DNA of 64,000 nt, taken from assembly GCF_000812965.1 (NCBI RefSeq), contig NZ_JSYN01000008.1:1-64000 (forward strand), written 5' to 3'. The notes below the pieces were generated by a model that saw only the letters and a list, made by a program, of their open reading frames with translations, was not told where the DNA came from and did no database searches. How positions within the stretch are numbered: the first letter of the stretch is position 1; each line of letters opens with the position of its first letter. The position numbers were made by a program, and so were the translations under genes. Source of the DNA: Pedobacter kyungheensis (lineage in GTDB: Bacteria > Bacteroidota > Bacteroidia > Sphingobacteriales > Sphingobacteriaceae). Shown one piece after another: positions 26,801 to 35,091 of the stretch.

Positions 26801-28204
26801 GGCAAGAATAGGAAGATAAACGATCAGAATAATGATCTGTCCAAATGCAGCAGCGCTCATCATCCTTACGGCAGATTTTTCAACCTGCTCATTCATCTCG
26901 GTTTGGGTATATGCCCTGCCCAATTTGTTTTCCGAAAGTATGTGCATGGTAGCTTCCACGATAATTACCGCGCCATCCACAATGAGTCCGAAATCAATCG
27001 CACCAAGGCTCATCAGATTACCCGAGACCCCAAAAAGGTTCATCATAGAAATCGCAAATAGCATGGCAAGCGGGATGACCGATGCAACCACCAGTCCGGC
27101 TCTGAAATTCCCAAGGAACAAGACCAGAACGAAAATTACAATTAACGCTCCTTCGATCAGGTTTTTGGCAACCGTGCCCATGGCCCGGTCAACAAGTGCA
27201 CTTCTGTCCAAGAAAGGTTCAATGGTTACGCCCTGAGGGAGGGTTTTGCCGATACGAGCAATTTTTTCCTTTACCTGTTTAACAACATTGTTTGCATTTG
27301 CACCTTTCAGCATCATCACAATGCCTCCGACAGCTTCTCCTTCACCTTGTTTAGTCGCCCGGGTCAGAGCGCCATAGCGGATAGAACTTCCGATCTGCAC
27401 GGTGGCAATATCATGTATGAGCACGGGTATACCATTTGCATTGTTTTTGACAACGATCTTGTTAATGTCATCGAGATTACCGACCAAGCCCTCACTCCTG
27501 ATAAAATAAGCATTAGGTTTTTTGTCTATATAAGCCCCCCCGGTATTCTGGTTATTTTGTTCAAGCGCAGCAAAAACATCACTGATGCTCAGGTTTAAAC
27601 TTCTTAGTTTATCGGGATCTAGGGCAATTTCATACTGTTTTAGAAGGCCTCCGAAACTGTTGACCTCGGCAATGCCCGGAGTTCCCAGAAGCTGTCTCCT
27701 TACAATCCAGTCCTGTATGCTTCGGAGTTCACGGGCATTGAATTTCTTTTCGAAACCAGGCTTGGCATGGATTACATATTGGTAAATCTCCCCGAGTCCT
27801 GTTGATATCGGTGAGATTTCAGGATTGCCAAGTCCTGAGGGAATATTATTTTTGGCTTCAGCTAACTTTTCGTTTACTTGCTGACGGGCCCAATAAATGT
27901 CAACATCATCATGGAAAACGATGGTAACTACAGAGAGTCCGAATCTAGAAATGGAACGTACCTGTTCGATCTCAGGTATGGTGGACATGGTCTGTTCTAC
28001 CGGATAGGAAATGAGTCTTTCTACCTCCTGGGTAGCTAGTGATGGGCTAAGGGTAATGACCTGAACCTGATTATTGGTAATATCGGGTACAGCATCAATA
28101 GGAAGTTGTCTTAGGGAATAAATTCCCCATGCGATCAGGCCCAATGTAAACAGTGCTACAACTAGCTTGTTCGCTATGGAAAACTGAATAATTTTTTTCA
28201 GCAT
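23822..28204 (-). CDS. czcA: CzcA-family RND pump fused to a TolC-type outer-membrane channel domain
   Basis: 1460 aa. Residues 1-1035 are a complete heavy-metal-efflux RND permease: N-terminal IPNKL-type start, LPIDAVPDITNNQVQV, porter domains, 12 helices and DFGLIVDGAVIIVEA in TM4. A hydrophobic signal-like segment (about 1041-1067, ending SPQTQAQ) leads to a TolC/CzcC-like outer-membrane factor domain (1068-1460). A fusion of this kind recurs in Bacteroidota. The internal segment looks like a signal peptide with a signal-peptidase-type end, which would allow cleavage into two proteins. It exports Co/Zn/Cd-type ions together with the adjacent adaptor. Confidence 0.9.
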   Translation of the reverse strand: MLKKIIQFSIANKLVVALFTLGLIAWGIYSLRQLPIDAVPDITNNQVQVITLSPSLATQEVERLISYPVEQTMSTIPEIEQVRSISRFGLSVVTIVFHDDVDIYWARQQVNEKLAEAKNNIPSGLGNPEISPISTGLGEIYQYVIHAKPGFEKKFNARELRSIQDWIVRRQLLGTPGIAEVNSFGGLLKQYEIALDPDKLRSLNLSISDVFAALEQNNQNTGGAYIDKKPNAYFIRSEGLVGNLDDINKIVVKNNANGIPVLIHDIATVQIGSSIRYGALTRATKQGEGEAVGGIVMMLKGANANNVVKQVKEKIARIGKTLPQGVTIEPFLDRSALVDRAMGTVAKNLIEGALIVIFVLVLFLGNFRAGLVVASVIPLAMLFAISMMNLFGVSGNLMSLGAIDFGLIVDGAVIIVEATMHILSENKLGRAYTQTEMNEQVEKSAVRMMSAAAFGQIIILIVYLPILALVGIEGKMFGPMAQTVSFAIMGAFILSLTYVPMVSSIFLSKKGAHKRNFSDRMMDFFQRKYSPMIKGALNRRFLVVAFSVVLLAISVFIFTKMGGEFIPTLEEGDFAVETRLLTGSSLSQTIDKVNQASKILVEKFPEVKEVIGKVGAAEIPTDPMPMEACDLTIVLKDKKDWTTTHDREELAEMMSKALEEVPGVSFGFSQPIQLRSNELISGVRQDIGIKVFGDDLEALTSISQKIGKIVSGVEGAKDLYLEQATGLPQIVVKINRDRIAQYGLSVGTVNQALNTAFAGQSAGLVYEGEQRYDIVVRLSQQNRQGIDDVKNVYVTAPNGNQVPLDQLAQIEFKIGPNQIQREDTKRRIIVGLNVRGRDIQSVVTEIESKINQQIKLPAGYYITYGGQFENLKEATSRLSVAVPVALLLILLLLYFSFGSVKQSILIFSAIPMAAIGGILGLLLRGMPFSISAGVGFIALFGVAVLNGIVLITEFNRLKKMNKYSIRDIVLEGTSIRLRPVLMTATVASLGFLPMAISSAAGAEVQKPLATVVIGGLITSTILTLIVLPVLYTYFEGWKSKKTALPTTVVAIAMFIGLLSMSPQTQAQTIPNQGMSLEQALNTALNNNQAVKSSTLQIGRQQALRGSSTDLGKTTVELQYGQINTIKRDNNFSASQNIPYPGLFKSQRNLYDAQIRGAEISLQVTQRELSYQVKTVYAQLEYFIALRKLYNSQDSVYSNFLKAASLRFQAGETNLLEKTTAETQYNEVRNQMSKNEADILAYTAELKRLLNTREQISIMNAEFTQVSWNINPTDTVTAENPILALQAQQIQIADKAIRLERSRSGPDFSVGYFNQSIIGAQNVGGQDLYFNGGKRFQGVSAGISIPLFFKPFASRIKAAKIDKQVAESDFVLSQTDLRGRYEQAFQDLQKNSRSIAYYKNSALPNANLILKQSQIAFQAGEIGYVEYLQALRTYSDIRFNYLEAINQYNQSVYTLQYLKGQ

Positions 28205-28308
28205 TATTTGTTTAATTAAGTAAAAAATAAAAAAAACAGATCAACGCAAGAGATTGCCCAGCAAACAATTATGCAGGCAAAAATCAGCATCGAAATGAAA
28301 ATCGATTT

Positions 28309-28629
28309 TTAACTTAATTTTGGCGGTTGCCAAACAGATAAAGGCAATGAGATAACCTCTCCCTTGTAAGCCTCATCAAATTCAGTGCTCACAGATGTAG
28401 AAATGATGACAAGACTATTGATAAGTAAAACTTCAGATGTTGTATTACAACAAGAACAAACACAGAATGGAGAGCATAAATCGCTGGTTTGATCACTTTT
28501 AGAATGTGTGGATACACTCTTTTCAGTAGAAGGAATATTCGACATTTTACCCATAGCAAATATGTCACTGCAAGGCATGCAGCTCATAGATACGATAATG
28601 AAGGATAAAAACAGAATATATTTTTTCAT
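28309..28629 (-). CDS. DUF6660-family small secreted protein
   Basis: 106 aa from the ATG at 28629. An in-frame ATG at 28647 lies inside the predicted promoter, so 28629 is preferred. The signal peptide (MKKYILFLSFIIVSMSC) is followed by the family's Cys-rich region (SDLCSPFCVCSCCN) and a C-terminus with WQPP, both typical of DUF6660. These Bacteroidota-specific proteins head czc-type operons. The Cys cluster suggests metal binding or a redox role. It is 104 nt upstream of the RND fusion gene. Confidence 0.78.
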   Translation of the reverse strand: MKKYILFLSFIIVSMSCMPCSDIFAMGKMSNIPSTEKSVSTHSKSDQTSDLCSPFCVCSCCNTTSEVLLINSLVIISTSVSTEFDEAYKGEVISLPLSVWQPPKLS

Positions 28630-28644
28630 TCTGAAAAATTTAAG

Positions 28645-28673
28645 CAAATATATGCATTTATTTGCAAATACAA
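28645..28673 (-). promoter_or_regulatory. Bacteroidota-type promoter of the czc operon
   Basis: On the minus strand: -33 TTG (28673-28671), 18-nt spacer, -7 TATATTTG (28652-28645). This matches the Bacteroidota housekeeping consensus TTG-N17-20-TAnnTTTG. Transcription would start a few nt downstream, giving a short leader before the ATG at 28629. It helps decide the DUF6660 start. Confidence 0.65.
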
Positions 28674-29419
28674 ATTTTATGTTAAAAAACGAGATAGAAA
28701 ATTAATGTGCTGTGTCGGGATGCACCCAAAAGGAATTTAAATATTTAATAATTTAATTACTGCGGGCTATCTATGGAGGCAAATAACACGCTTTATCTCT
28801 TTATCAACCACCTAAATCAAAACATTTTCTCAAAAAATTGAACTGAAGAAAAACTGATAACTATCAGTTTATTGAAGATAATAGTGAAAATAACCAACTT
28901 GTGAGTTTTTTGAGATGGAAAGAAGTAAAAAAAATTTTCGGACAATAAAAGTTAATAAATATAGCGTTAAATATAAAATATCAGATTGCGTTAGTAACGA
29001 AGGTCGCTTTTTAAGCTACACGATTAACTTTTGCAATAGGACCCGATAAAACATCAAATATCCAGCCCCTTTACCTATAGGTGTATTATGCGATCTGTGC
29101 AAAAAAAATTAAATAATTTATGCGCATCAGTATTTTCATTGCGAGGTTCCGCTCACATTTAAGCTGGTCTATCATTTGCATTGATGGGCTGCGGATTGGC
29201 TTGAAAAGGCAAGTGAATAATGTACTTTTTATTTCACTTATTTTAGGATTTAAGACGGAAAACGAATAAAGCAATTTTCCACCTCTCTAAGTCGAGAGGT
29301 GAAAATCTATAATTGTTTTTTGTTAATTTATGCCTTAAGACCTAATAGATATAGAGCGTGATTACAATTTGCAGGTCAAAAGCTAAATTTATTACTGGTT
29401 GTAAGCTGCTGGATGTTGC
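28674..29419. other. Gene-free interval upstream of the czc operon
   Basis: AT-rich, with no convincing coding frame. It contains the dyad at 28851-28870 and a hairpin at 29280-29301 (CACCTCTC / GAGAGGTG, 6-nt loop) that lacks a close T-tract. Nothing else seen. Confidence 0.45.
28851..28870. promoter_or_regulatory. Perfect inverted repeat, candidate operator
   Basis: 9-bp arms AAACTGATA / TATCAGTTT with a 2-nt spacer, typical in size for a dimeric repressor or activator. About 180 bp upstream of the czc promoter -33 element. No regulator gene is adjacent. Confidence 0.4.
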
Positions 29420-29983
29420 TTAAACCTGGAAGCTGCCCGAGCAAAAGCCGTAGATATTACCCTTATAATGGACTGTATCTCTAACACTAGAAGCCACGGC
29501 CATCTGACAAACTGGGTCGGCCTTATTATCAATAGCATAGCCAGTTTTCATTGATTGAGGATGCAGTACAGCTTCCATTCCCCCATCGTACATTTCCTTC
29601 ATGTCCTTTACAACGAAGGGGTCAGTATTATCCGTTCTTCCACCTTTAACTGGTGGCTGGGGATCATATTCCAGATCTAGCATAACCATCTGCGTATATT
29701 TTTCGCCCATGATATCCTTTATCACTGCAAGGCTCATGTCGATTCCGGCAGAAACACCTGCGCTGGTCCAGTACTTACCACTTTTTACGTAACGCTTATT
29801 TTGAGAACTAATCCCGAACTCATCTTTTAACAATGATTTCCCGTACCAGTGTGTTGTAGCCTGTTGGTTCTTTAATAGTCCTGTTGCGGCAAGTAACCAT
29901 GCACCGGTACATACGCTGGTTGTGTATTTCGAGCGTTTGTCGATGTTCCTGATCCAAGTCAGCAAGGTAGTATCCTTTGTCAA
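29420..29983 (-). pseudogene. DJ-1/PfpI-family protein, C-terminal part (frameshifted)
   Basis: 187 residues continuing the DJ-1/PfpI domain in a different frame from the N-terminal part at 29980-30339. It opens with TTG (no ATG) and overlaps the preceding stop by 4 nt. The nucleophile elbow is intact (SVCTGAWLLAATGLL), and GKYWTSAGVSAGIDMSLAV matches family C-terminal signatures. It resembles ThiJ/PfpI proteins often annotated as AraC-like regulator domains or isocyanide-hydratase-like. One extra G in the tract at 30002-30007 would join the frames. Confidence 0.7.
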
Positions 29984-30339
29984 TGAATAGGATCTGTTAA
30001 GCCCCCCGGGATGACCAGAATATCAAGTTGCTTGACCTCATTAATGGAACTATCGCATTGCACGCTCATACCGGAAGTATAGATCATTCCCTTATGACGG
30101 CCGACGAAGAACACCTTTGCTCCCATCAGTTCACTAAATATATTATATGGACCCGTTGCATCCAGCAACGCGTAATTATCATACAGCAGAATACCCACAG
30201 TTTTTATCTTTGACTTAGGTGCAGGAAAATCAATCCTTTGCTTTTCTGCACCTTTACCGTCTTGTTTTGTTTCCTTTTTTTTATCTGTGCAAGCTGCCAT
30301 AATAATTGTCAGCAATGCAGCTAAAATTACTTTCTTCAT
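29980..30339 (-). pseudogene. DJ-1/PfpI lipoprotein, N-terminal part (frameshifted)
   Basis: 119 aa from the ATG at 30339, chosen because it begins a clean lipoprotein signal (MKKVILAALLTIIMAAC); the open frame extends to 30396. A basic linker precedes the beta-strand/loop KTVGILLYDNYALLDATGPY and DILVIPGG, the start of the DJ-1/PfpI fold. The frame ends at TGA just after PGG. The rest of the domain is encoded at 29420-29983. The break coincides with a six-G tract on this strand (30002-30007), a common indel site. It starts 11 nt after the TonB-receptor remnant. Confidence 0.7.
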
Positions 30340-30349
30340 TTGGATAGAA

Positions 30350-31123
30350 TTAAAATTTTGCGGTAAATGTTGTTCCATAAGTTTTAGGGCTTCCAAGCAT
30401 GAAGGATCTGAATGAGCCGTAGGCTACATACTTCGCGTTGGATGCGTTTCTCATCCAGCCACTAAGCTCAAATCTCCTAGTCGTAATACCTGTCTTGAAG
30501 TTAAAAAGAGTGTATCCTGGCTGGCTCAGGCCGTTAATAAAATCAAAATAAAACCTGCCCAAGTATCGATACTCTCCCCTGCCAAAAACAGATAGCCCTG
30601 GTTTACTTCTGGCAAAATTGTAGGTATATTGTGCAGCAAGCATAGAACTAAGGGGTGGAGTATTAATTGGCTGGTTTCCCTTGAAGTTAACCACTGCATT
30701 TTGATCTGCACTATAAAGTAACAGCGAGGAATAACGTGCGCGGGAAAAGCTTGCATTCCAGTCGATCTGCAAGCCTTTAACAGGCAACGCAGTAAGTTCC
30801 AGTTCCAGACCCTTATTTCGCATCTCACCCACATTTAAGATGAGTGCGTTGATGCCATCCATTGCAGTACTAATCTGCTGATTGTGCTGTTCTAGATAAA
30901 ATGCAGTCAGGTTAAGCTTTAGCTTGTGATCAAAGAACATATTCTTCCAACCGATCTCAAAGTTGTCTGAATTCTCCGGTGCATAAGGAACCTGAGCCGG
31001 ATCGGTAGCATTTGTATTCAATCCCCCGGCACGGAAACCTCGTGCATAGCTTCCATATAAGAGCATGTCCTGGTCTAATTTATAGCTCAAAACAAATTTT
31101 GGGGTAAGGCTTAATACATCCGT
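30350..31123 (-). pseudogene. TonB-dependent receptor, C-terminal fragment
   Basis: About 257 residues of beta-barrel C-terminus remain, starting mid-protein at 31123 just after an in-frame TAA (31124-31126) with no start codon. The sequence LTPKFVLSYKLDQDM followed by LLYGSYARGFRAGG is typical of siderophore-type TonB receptors, and the end is YGTTFTAKF (terminal Phe). An intact receptor would be 700-1000 aa, so the plug and most of the barrel are missing. The break at about 31115-31125 marks a deletion or recombination junction near the arsenic region. Confidence 0.75.
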
Positions 31124-31187
31124 TTACCAAGAATTTGCCAATGTCTTCTAATTTTTGCAAAAATAAGGTTCGGTATATCCCTTATGC

Positions 31188-31925
31188 CTATTTTGCAAGC
31201 CTCAAGGCATCAGCGAACTCATCGGGGAGGGGGCTGTTTATGATAGCTATGGCGGATGCTTCCACATCGTACTCAACACGTCTGAATTCAATTTCGATAC
31301 TATTTTTATCGGTTGTGGAACTGCCTGCATTTAAGTGAACTATAACGTAACATCCCTTTAGGTCACCGTCTTTAGGCTTTCCGACGGATCCCAGGTTGAT
31401 CAAATGTTTAAGCCGTCCATCTCGTGTCTCTAAGATTCGGTGATACGGTTTATGGGAGTGCCCGACAAAAAGCAGATCTGCCTCAGCTTCTTTAAGCATT
31501 TCCAAAACATAGTCTGCATCTGTGTCTATCAGGATATATTCATCTATGCTCCTGGTACTGCCGTGCGCAAAAACAAGGTTTAGTTTTTCACCGTTCAGTT
31601 TATATTCTAACCTGATATGTGCCGGAAGCGTTGTCAGATATTCCCTGTTATCCTCACGAATCAGGTGATAAGCATATTTTTTTTCCGGTTCATTTAAACT
31701 TTCAGGAGTGGTAATGATATTTTCAACTTTTTCGTCATGGTTGCCTTTTAAGGTTGCAATCCCTCTTCTGCGGATTTCATCAATGACTTCATTGGGATAG
31801 ATATGGTAGCCTACAAGATCCCCCAGACAATATACGGCATCGGGCTTTTGGCTGTCCATATCTTGCAGCATGGCTTCAAAAGCGGGGAAATTGGCATGGA
31901 CGTCAGAAAATAATGCAATTCTCAT
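31188..31925 (-). CDS. Metallophosphoesterase (calcineurin-like)
   Basis: 245 aa. Metal ligands follow the calcineurin-like order: D-V-H in LFSDVHANFPAF, GDLVG, GNHDEK, FAHGS and GHSHKPYH. It belongs to the YfcE/MJ0936-type phosphodiesterases. It is cytoplasmic, with no signal. It is 27 nt downstream of acr3 and may be co-transcribed with the ars genes; a link to arsenic is inferred only from position. Confidence 0.85.
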   Translation of the reverse strand: MRIALFSDVHANFPAFEAMLQDMDSQKPDAVYCLGDLVGYHIYPNEVIDEIRRRGIATLKGNHDEKVENIITTPESLNEPEKKYAYHLIREDNREYLTTLPAHIRLEYKLNGEKLNLVFAHGSTRSIDEYILIDTDADYVLEMLKEAEADLLFVGHSHKPYHRILETRDGRLKHLINLGSVGKPKDGDLKGCYVIVHLNAGSSTTDKNSIEIEFRRVEYDVEASAIAIINSPLPDEFADALRLAK

Positions 31926-31952
31926 ATCTGAAAAGGTGTTTAGAATTGTTTG

Positions 31953-33032
31953 TTAGTTAGTAGCCTCTGTTGTGGTATAATATTTTTTCCTGAACCAGAA
32001 GGCCAGATTAACCAAGGCAATCAATGCGGGTACTTCCACCAAAGGTCCGATTACTCCGGCAAGTGCCTGTCCCGAATTGATTCCAAACACACCAATGGCC
32101 ACGGCGATCGCCAGTTCAAAATTGTTACCAGTGGCAGTAAAGGCAATGGAAGTACTTCTAGAATAATCTGCCCCGAAATACCTGCCTGCAAAAAAGCTGA
32201 CGATGAACATGATAGAGAAATAGATCACCAGCGGTATGGCAATACGAACCACGTCCATTGGTATCTGTACGATCAGGTTACCTTTCAGGCTGAACATAAT
32301 GACAATGGTAAACAGCAAAGCGATCAGGGTTATAGGAGATATAAATGGGATAAACCTGTTCTGGAACCAGTCTTCACCTTTGAGTTTGATCAGTGCATAT
32401 CTGCTGATAACACCCATTGCAAATGGCAATCCTAAATAAATGCCCACGCTTTTTGCGATCTCACCAATGGTTATATTTACCTCAAGGCTTTTCAGGCCAA
32501 AGAAAGGTGGCAATACGGTAATGAATATATAGGCAAACACGCTGTATAACAATACCTGGAAGATGCTGTTCAATGCGATCAGGCCAGCGGCATATTCGCG
32601 GTTACCTTCTGCCAGCTCGTTCCATACCACCACCATGGCGATACAACGTGCTAGCCCGATCAGGATCAGGCCAACCATATATTCAGGATAGTCCCTTAAA
32701 AAAGTAATGGCCAGAAAGAACATCAACAGCGGACCGACCACCCAGTTCAGCACCAGGGAAACGCTCAACACTTTGGTATCCTTAAACACTTCGCCCATAT
32801 TTTCATATTTTACCTTGGCAAGTGGCGGGTACATCATCAGGATCAGGCCGATGGCCAGTGGGATGTTGGTTGTACCGCTGGAAAAGGAATTGATAAAACC
32901 GGAAGATGATGGGATAAAATAGCCGATGCCAACCCCTATCGCCATCGCGATAAAGATCCATAGGGTCAGGTAACGGTCAAGGAATCCCAGTTTTTTTCGT
33001 TCTTCAACGGGGGCACAATTGTTTGCACTCAT
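31953..33032 (-). CDS. acr3: Arsenite efflux transporter ACR3
   Basis: 359 aa, ten transmembrane helices. The conserved Cys-containing helix ([16 protein letters not shown]) is the ACR3 arsenite-binding region. It exports arsenite driven by the proton motive force. It starts 3 nt after the arsC stop. ACR3 rather than ArsB-type by sequence. Confidence 0.92.
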   Translation of the reverse strand: MSANNCAPVEERKKLGFLDRYLTLWIFIAMAIGVGIGYFIPSSSGFINSFSSGTTNIPLAIGLILMMYPPLAKVKYENMGEVFKDTKVLSVSLVLNWVVGPLLMFFLAITFLRDYPEYMVGLILIGLARCIAMVVVWNELAEGNREYAAGLIALNSIFQVLLYSVFAYIFITVLPPFFGLKSLEVNITIGEIAKSVGIYLGLPFAMGVISRYALIKLKGEDWFQNRFIPFISPITLIALLFTIVIMFSLKGNLIVQIPMDVVRIAIPLVIYFSIMFIVSFFAGRYFGADYSRSTSIAFTATGNNFELAIAVAIGVFGINSGQALAGVIGPLVEVPALIALVNLAFWFRKKYYTTTEATN

Positions 33033-33035
33033 GGT

Positions 33036-33455
33036 TTATCTGTTTATATACTGGTTTACAAAATCTGCTGAATAGGCTTTGATCAGCTCACGTACCCTTC
33101 TGAATTCGTCCATCATTTCCTCTGGCGTTCCTGTAGCCTTTGCAGGGTCAGGGAAATTCTTGTGGAAACGGTCTACTTTTCCCGGAAAGAAAGGACAGGC
33201 TTCATTGGCATTATCGCAAACAGTGATTACTGCATCAAAATCAATTCCGCCATATTCATCTACATGGTTCGAGGTATGTCCCGAAATATCGATATGATCT
33301 TCTGCCATGACTGCGATAGCTTTTGGATTTACGCCATGTGTTTCAATCCCTGCGCTGTATATTTCCACCTGATCTCCGGCAAAATGCCTTAAATAACCTT
33401 CTGCCAACTGGCTTCTACAGCTGTTTCCTGTGCAGAGTACTAATATTTTTTTCAT
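33036..33455 (-). CDS. arsC: Arsenate reductase, thioredoxin-coupled LMW-PTP type
   Basis: 139 aa. The P-loop C8-TGNSC-R14 (CX5R) begins the fold. Cys residues in ITVCDNANEACPFFPG supply the disulfide relay, typical of the thioredoxin-dependent ArsC (S. aureus pI258 type). It reduces arsenate to arsenite for export by ACR3. The gap is 4 nt from the GNAT gene. Confidence 0.92.
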   Translation of the reverse strand: MKKILVLCTGNSCRSQLAEGYLRHFAGDQVEIYSAGIETHGVNPKAIAVMAEDHIDISGHTSNHVDEYGGIDFDAVITVCDNANEACPFFPGKVDRFHKNFPDPAKATGTPEEMMDEFRRVRELIKAYSADFVNQYINR

Positions 33456-33459
33456 GTTT

Positions 33460-33951
33460 TTATTCTTGTCCTATTATTTTACTTCTTCGTTCCATCAGCA
33501 CTGTATCCCGCCATACCCCGTCCATCTTGCCGATCTTTTCGCGATAACCGATTTCTCTAAAACCAAGCTTTTCGTGCAGGGCGATACTACCCGTATTTTC
33601 AGGAAAGATGCCTGATTGCAGCGTCCAGATGTTACTGGCCTCACTTTCGGTAACCAGCTTTTGCAATAGCGCCCCACCTATCCCTTTACCTCGATAGCCT
33701 TCATGTATATAAACGCTCACTTCTGTTACCCCTGCATAGACACATCTGCCTGAAACAGGGGTTAAAGCTGCCCAGCCTGCCACGTTACCATCAATGATAG
33801 CAACATAGCGGAGACCAGCCAGGTGGCCTTTGTCCCATTCTTCCCATGCCGGGGCATCGGTCTGAAAGGTAGCCTGCTTAGTGGCGATACCTTGTAGATA
33901 AATAATTCTAACCTCTTCCCAGTGCAAGGGGAGTAATTCTATAATTTCCAT
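33460..33951 (-). CDS. arsN1: ArsN1-like GNAT acetyltransferase
   Basis: 163 aa from the ATG at 33951; the frame reaches 34005 but extra residues are not family-like. GNAT fold with acetyl-CoA loop RGKGIGGAL. The pattern GIATKQATFQT, GWAALTPVSGR and WTLQSGIFPEN is that of ArsN1, the N-acetyltransferase that detoxifies the organoarsenical antibiotic arsinothricin. Phosphinothricin acetyltransferase is the closest alternative substrate class. Embedded between the DUF6428 gene and arsC. Subfamily call is from memory of motifs. Confidence 0.8.
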   Translation of the reverse strand: MEIIELLPLHWEEVRIIYLQGIATKQATFQTDAPAWEEWDKGHLAGLRYVAIIDGNVAGWAALTPVSGRCVYAGVTEVSVYIHEGYRGKGIGGALLQKLVTESEASNIWTLQSGIFPENTGSIALHEKLGFREIGYREKIGKMDGVWRDTVLMERRSKIIGQE

Positions 33952-33958
33952 ACGCTGA

Positions 33959-34528
33959 TTAGCAGCAGCCCGAACCGGGTTCACAGGTCTGTCCCGCCCC
34001 AGCAAGGTTTACCATCTGTAATTTTGGTTTTTCTTCTTTCACCGCTGGTGCACAGCATTCTTCCCCTGTTTCTGTTGTTCCACAACTTCCCCCACGTCCG
34101 ATTGCTTTGCACTGCGTAAAATCAGGGATCAGGTTAACGATCAGGTTATCGCCATCGATCAAAAATTCGCCGGGATACATCTGTCTGGTATCAAACTGTG
34201 AGTTTCCAAACTCTATCTTAACGGTTCCCAGGGGGTTAAGTGGTAAAGATTTTTCTACCAGACTTACAATCGACAACGCTTTGCTAACCTGCATGGCCCT
34301 TTCGCTTTCCTGTACGGATGGCTCCCAAAGCTGTACGATAATTTCTGTCCAGGTATTCATTTTTCCTCCGCAATCCACAGATACGATCGGTGCCTGTTTG
34401 ATTTCGGTAATATGGTATGAAGCGTCTACCCACTTACCTTCCGCATACTGGAATTGAAGGATCAGTTCTGGATGTTGTTCTAATGTGGCTTTGAATGTTT
34501 GCCAGTTAGTCAATTCTGCATTGTTCAT
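33959..34528 (-). CDS. DUF6428-family protein with Cys-rich tail
   Basis: 189 aa. A mixed alpha/beta domain without signal or transmembrane helix is followed by a Cys-rich C-terminus: CGTTETGEECC and CEPGSGCC (about residues 149-189). The domain is that of DUF6428 proteins, found in ars operons of Bacteroidota. The vicinal Cys pairs could bind As(III). It lies between arsR and arsN1, 7 nt before the latter's ATG. Function unknown; arsenite chaperone or buffer is an inference. Confidence 0.8.
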   Translation of the reverse strand: MNNAELTNWQTFKATLEQHPELILQFQYAEGKWVDASYHITEIKQAPIVSVDCGGKMNTWTEIIVQLWEPSVQESERAMQVSKALSIVSLVEKSLPLNPLGTVKIEFGNSQFDTRQMYPGEFLIDGDNLIVNLIPDFTQCKAIGRGGSCGTTETGEECCAPAVKEEKPKLQMVNLAGAGQTCEPGSGCC

Positions 34529-34531
34529 AAT

Positions 34532-34547
34532 ATTGCAATTTAACGAT
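34532..34547. promoter_or_regulatory. Second ArsR-like site between arsR and the DUF6428 gene
   Basis: 16-nt sequence matching the core of the arsR upstream operator at 13 of 16 positions, with CGAT kept at one end. It lies 4 nt before the DUF6428 start, so ArsR could also act inside the operon. Half-site symmetry is imperfect. Confidence 0.35.
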
Positions 34548-34566
34548 TGATATAAATAAAAAAAGG

Positions 34567-34896
34567 TTAGCAGCAGCTGGTTTCGCCTTTGTACGAGCCA
34601 AAGAATGTACCCAACTGTTCTTCCAATAATTTCCAGGTTTTAGGGTTGATACAATAGCAGACACTCACGCCTTCGATCGTTCCCTGAATGATCCCGGCTG
34701 TTTTAAGTTCTTTAAGGTGTTGCGAAATGGTTGCCTGTGCTAAGCCCAATTCCTCTACCAGATCCCCGCAGATACAGGTATTGGATATAAGGATCCTTTG
34801 CAGGATGGCGATGCGGGCAGGATGCGCAATTGCTTTCAGCAGTGTGGAAAGCTGGTTCTGCTCGTCGGTGAATATTTCTGATCTTGTAAGTCCCAT
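34567..34896 (-). CDS. arsR: ArsR/SmtB-family arsenite-responsive repressor
   Basis: 109 aa from the ATG at 34896. A TTG at 34911 lies inside the operator, so the ATG is preferred. Winged helix-turn-helix with LAQATISQHLKEL recognition helix; the preceding TCICGDL holds the Cys pair of type-1 ArsR arsenite sensors. The C-terminus ends SCC. It represses its own operon until arsenite binds. First in the ars operon, preceded by the operator at 34899-34926. Confidence 0.92.
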   Translation of the reverse strand: MGLTRSEIFTDEQNQLSTLLKAIAHPARIAILQRILISNTCICGDLVEELGLAQATISQHLKELKTAGIIQGTIEGVSVCYCINPKTWKLLEEQLGTFFGSYKGETSCC

Positions 34897-34898
34897 AA

Positions 34899-34926
34899 TT
34901 TTATATCGCAATATTACGATATAAAA
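34899..34926. promoter_or_regulatory. ArsR operator upstream of arsR
   Basis: Perfect 10-bp inverted repeat TTTTATATCG / CGATATAAAA with an 8-nt spacer. It starts 2 nt upstream of the arsR ATG, where a repressor would block transcription start or early elongation. The related half-site block recurs at 34532-34547. Confidence 0.7.
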
Positions 34927-35091
34927 TCAATAACCCAAAATTAATTTGATTTTTATTTGTGCTGACTAGAAAATCAAAAAGCTGCATTTTACGTTTTCAT
35001 CCGCTTGAAAAAACCAAAGCCTGCGATCTATTAGGTACTTCAATAACGTCCATCGGTAACAGCATCTACCTTATTTCTTAATTAAAAAATA

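Noticed and set aside
29086..29274. 62-codon minus-strand frame
   Set aside because: Low-complexity hydrophobic content without a signal-peptide pattern or homology cue.
29280..29301. 8-bp hairpin CACCTCTC/GAGAGGTG as terminator
   Set aside because: The T-run is about 14 nt away and not adjacent, and neither strand has a gene ending right before it.
32236..32439. Plus-strand frame inside acr3
   Set aside because: Shadow of the minus-strand acr3 gene, with no independent signal.
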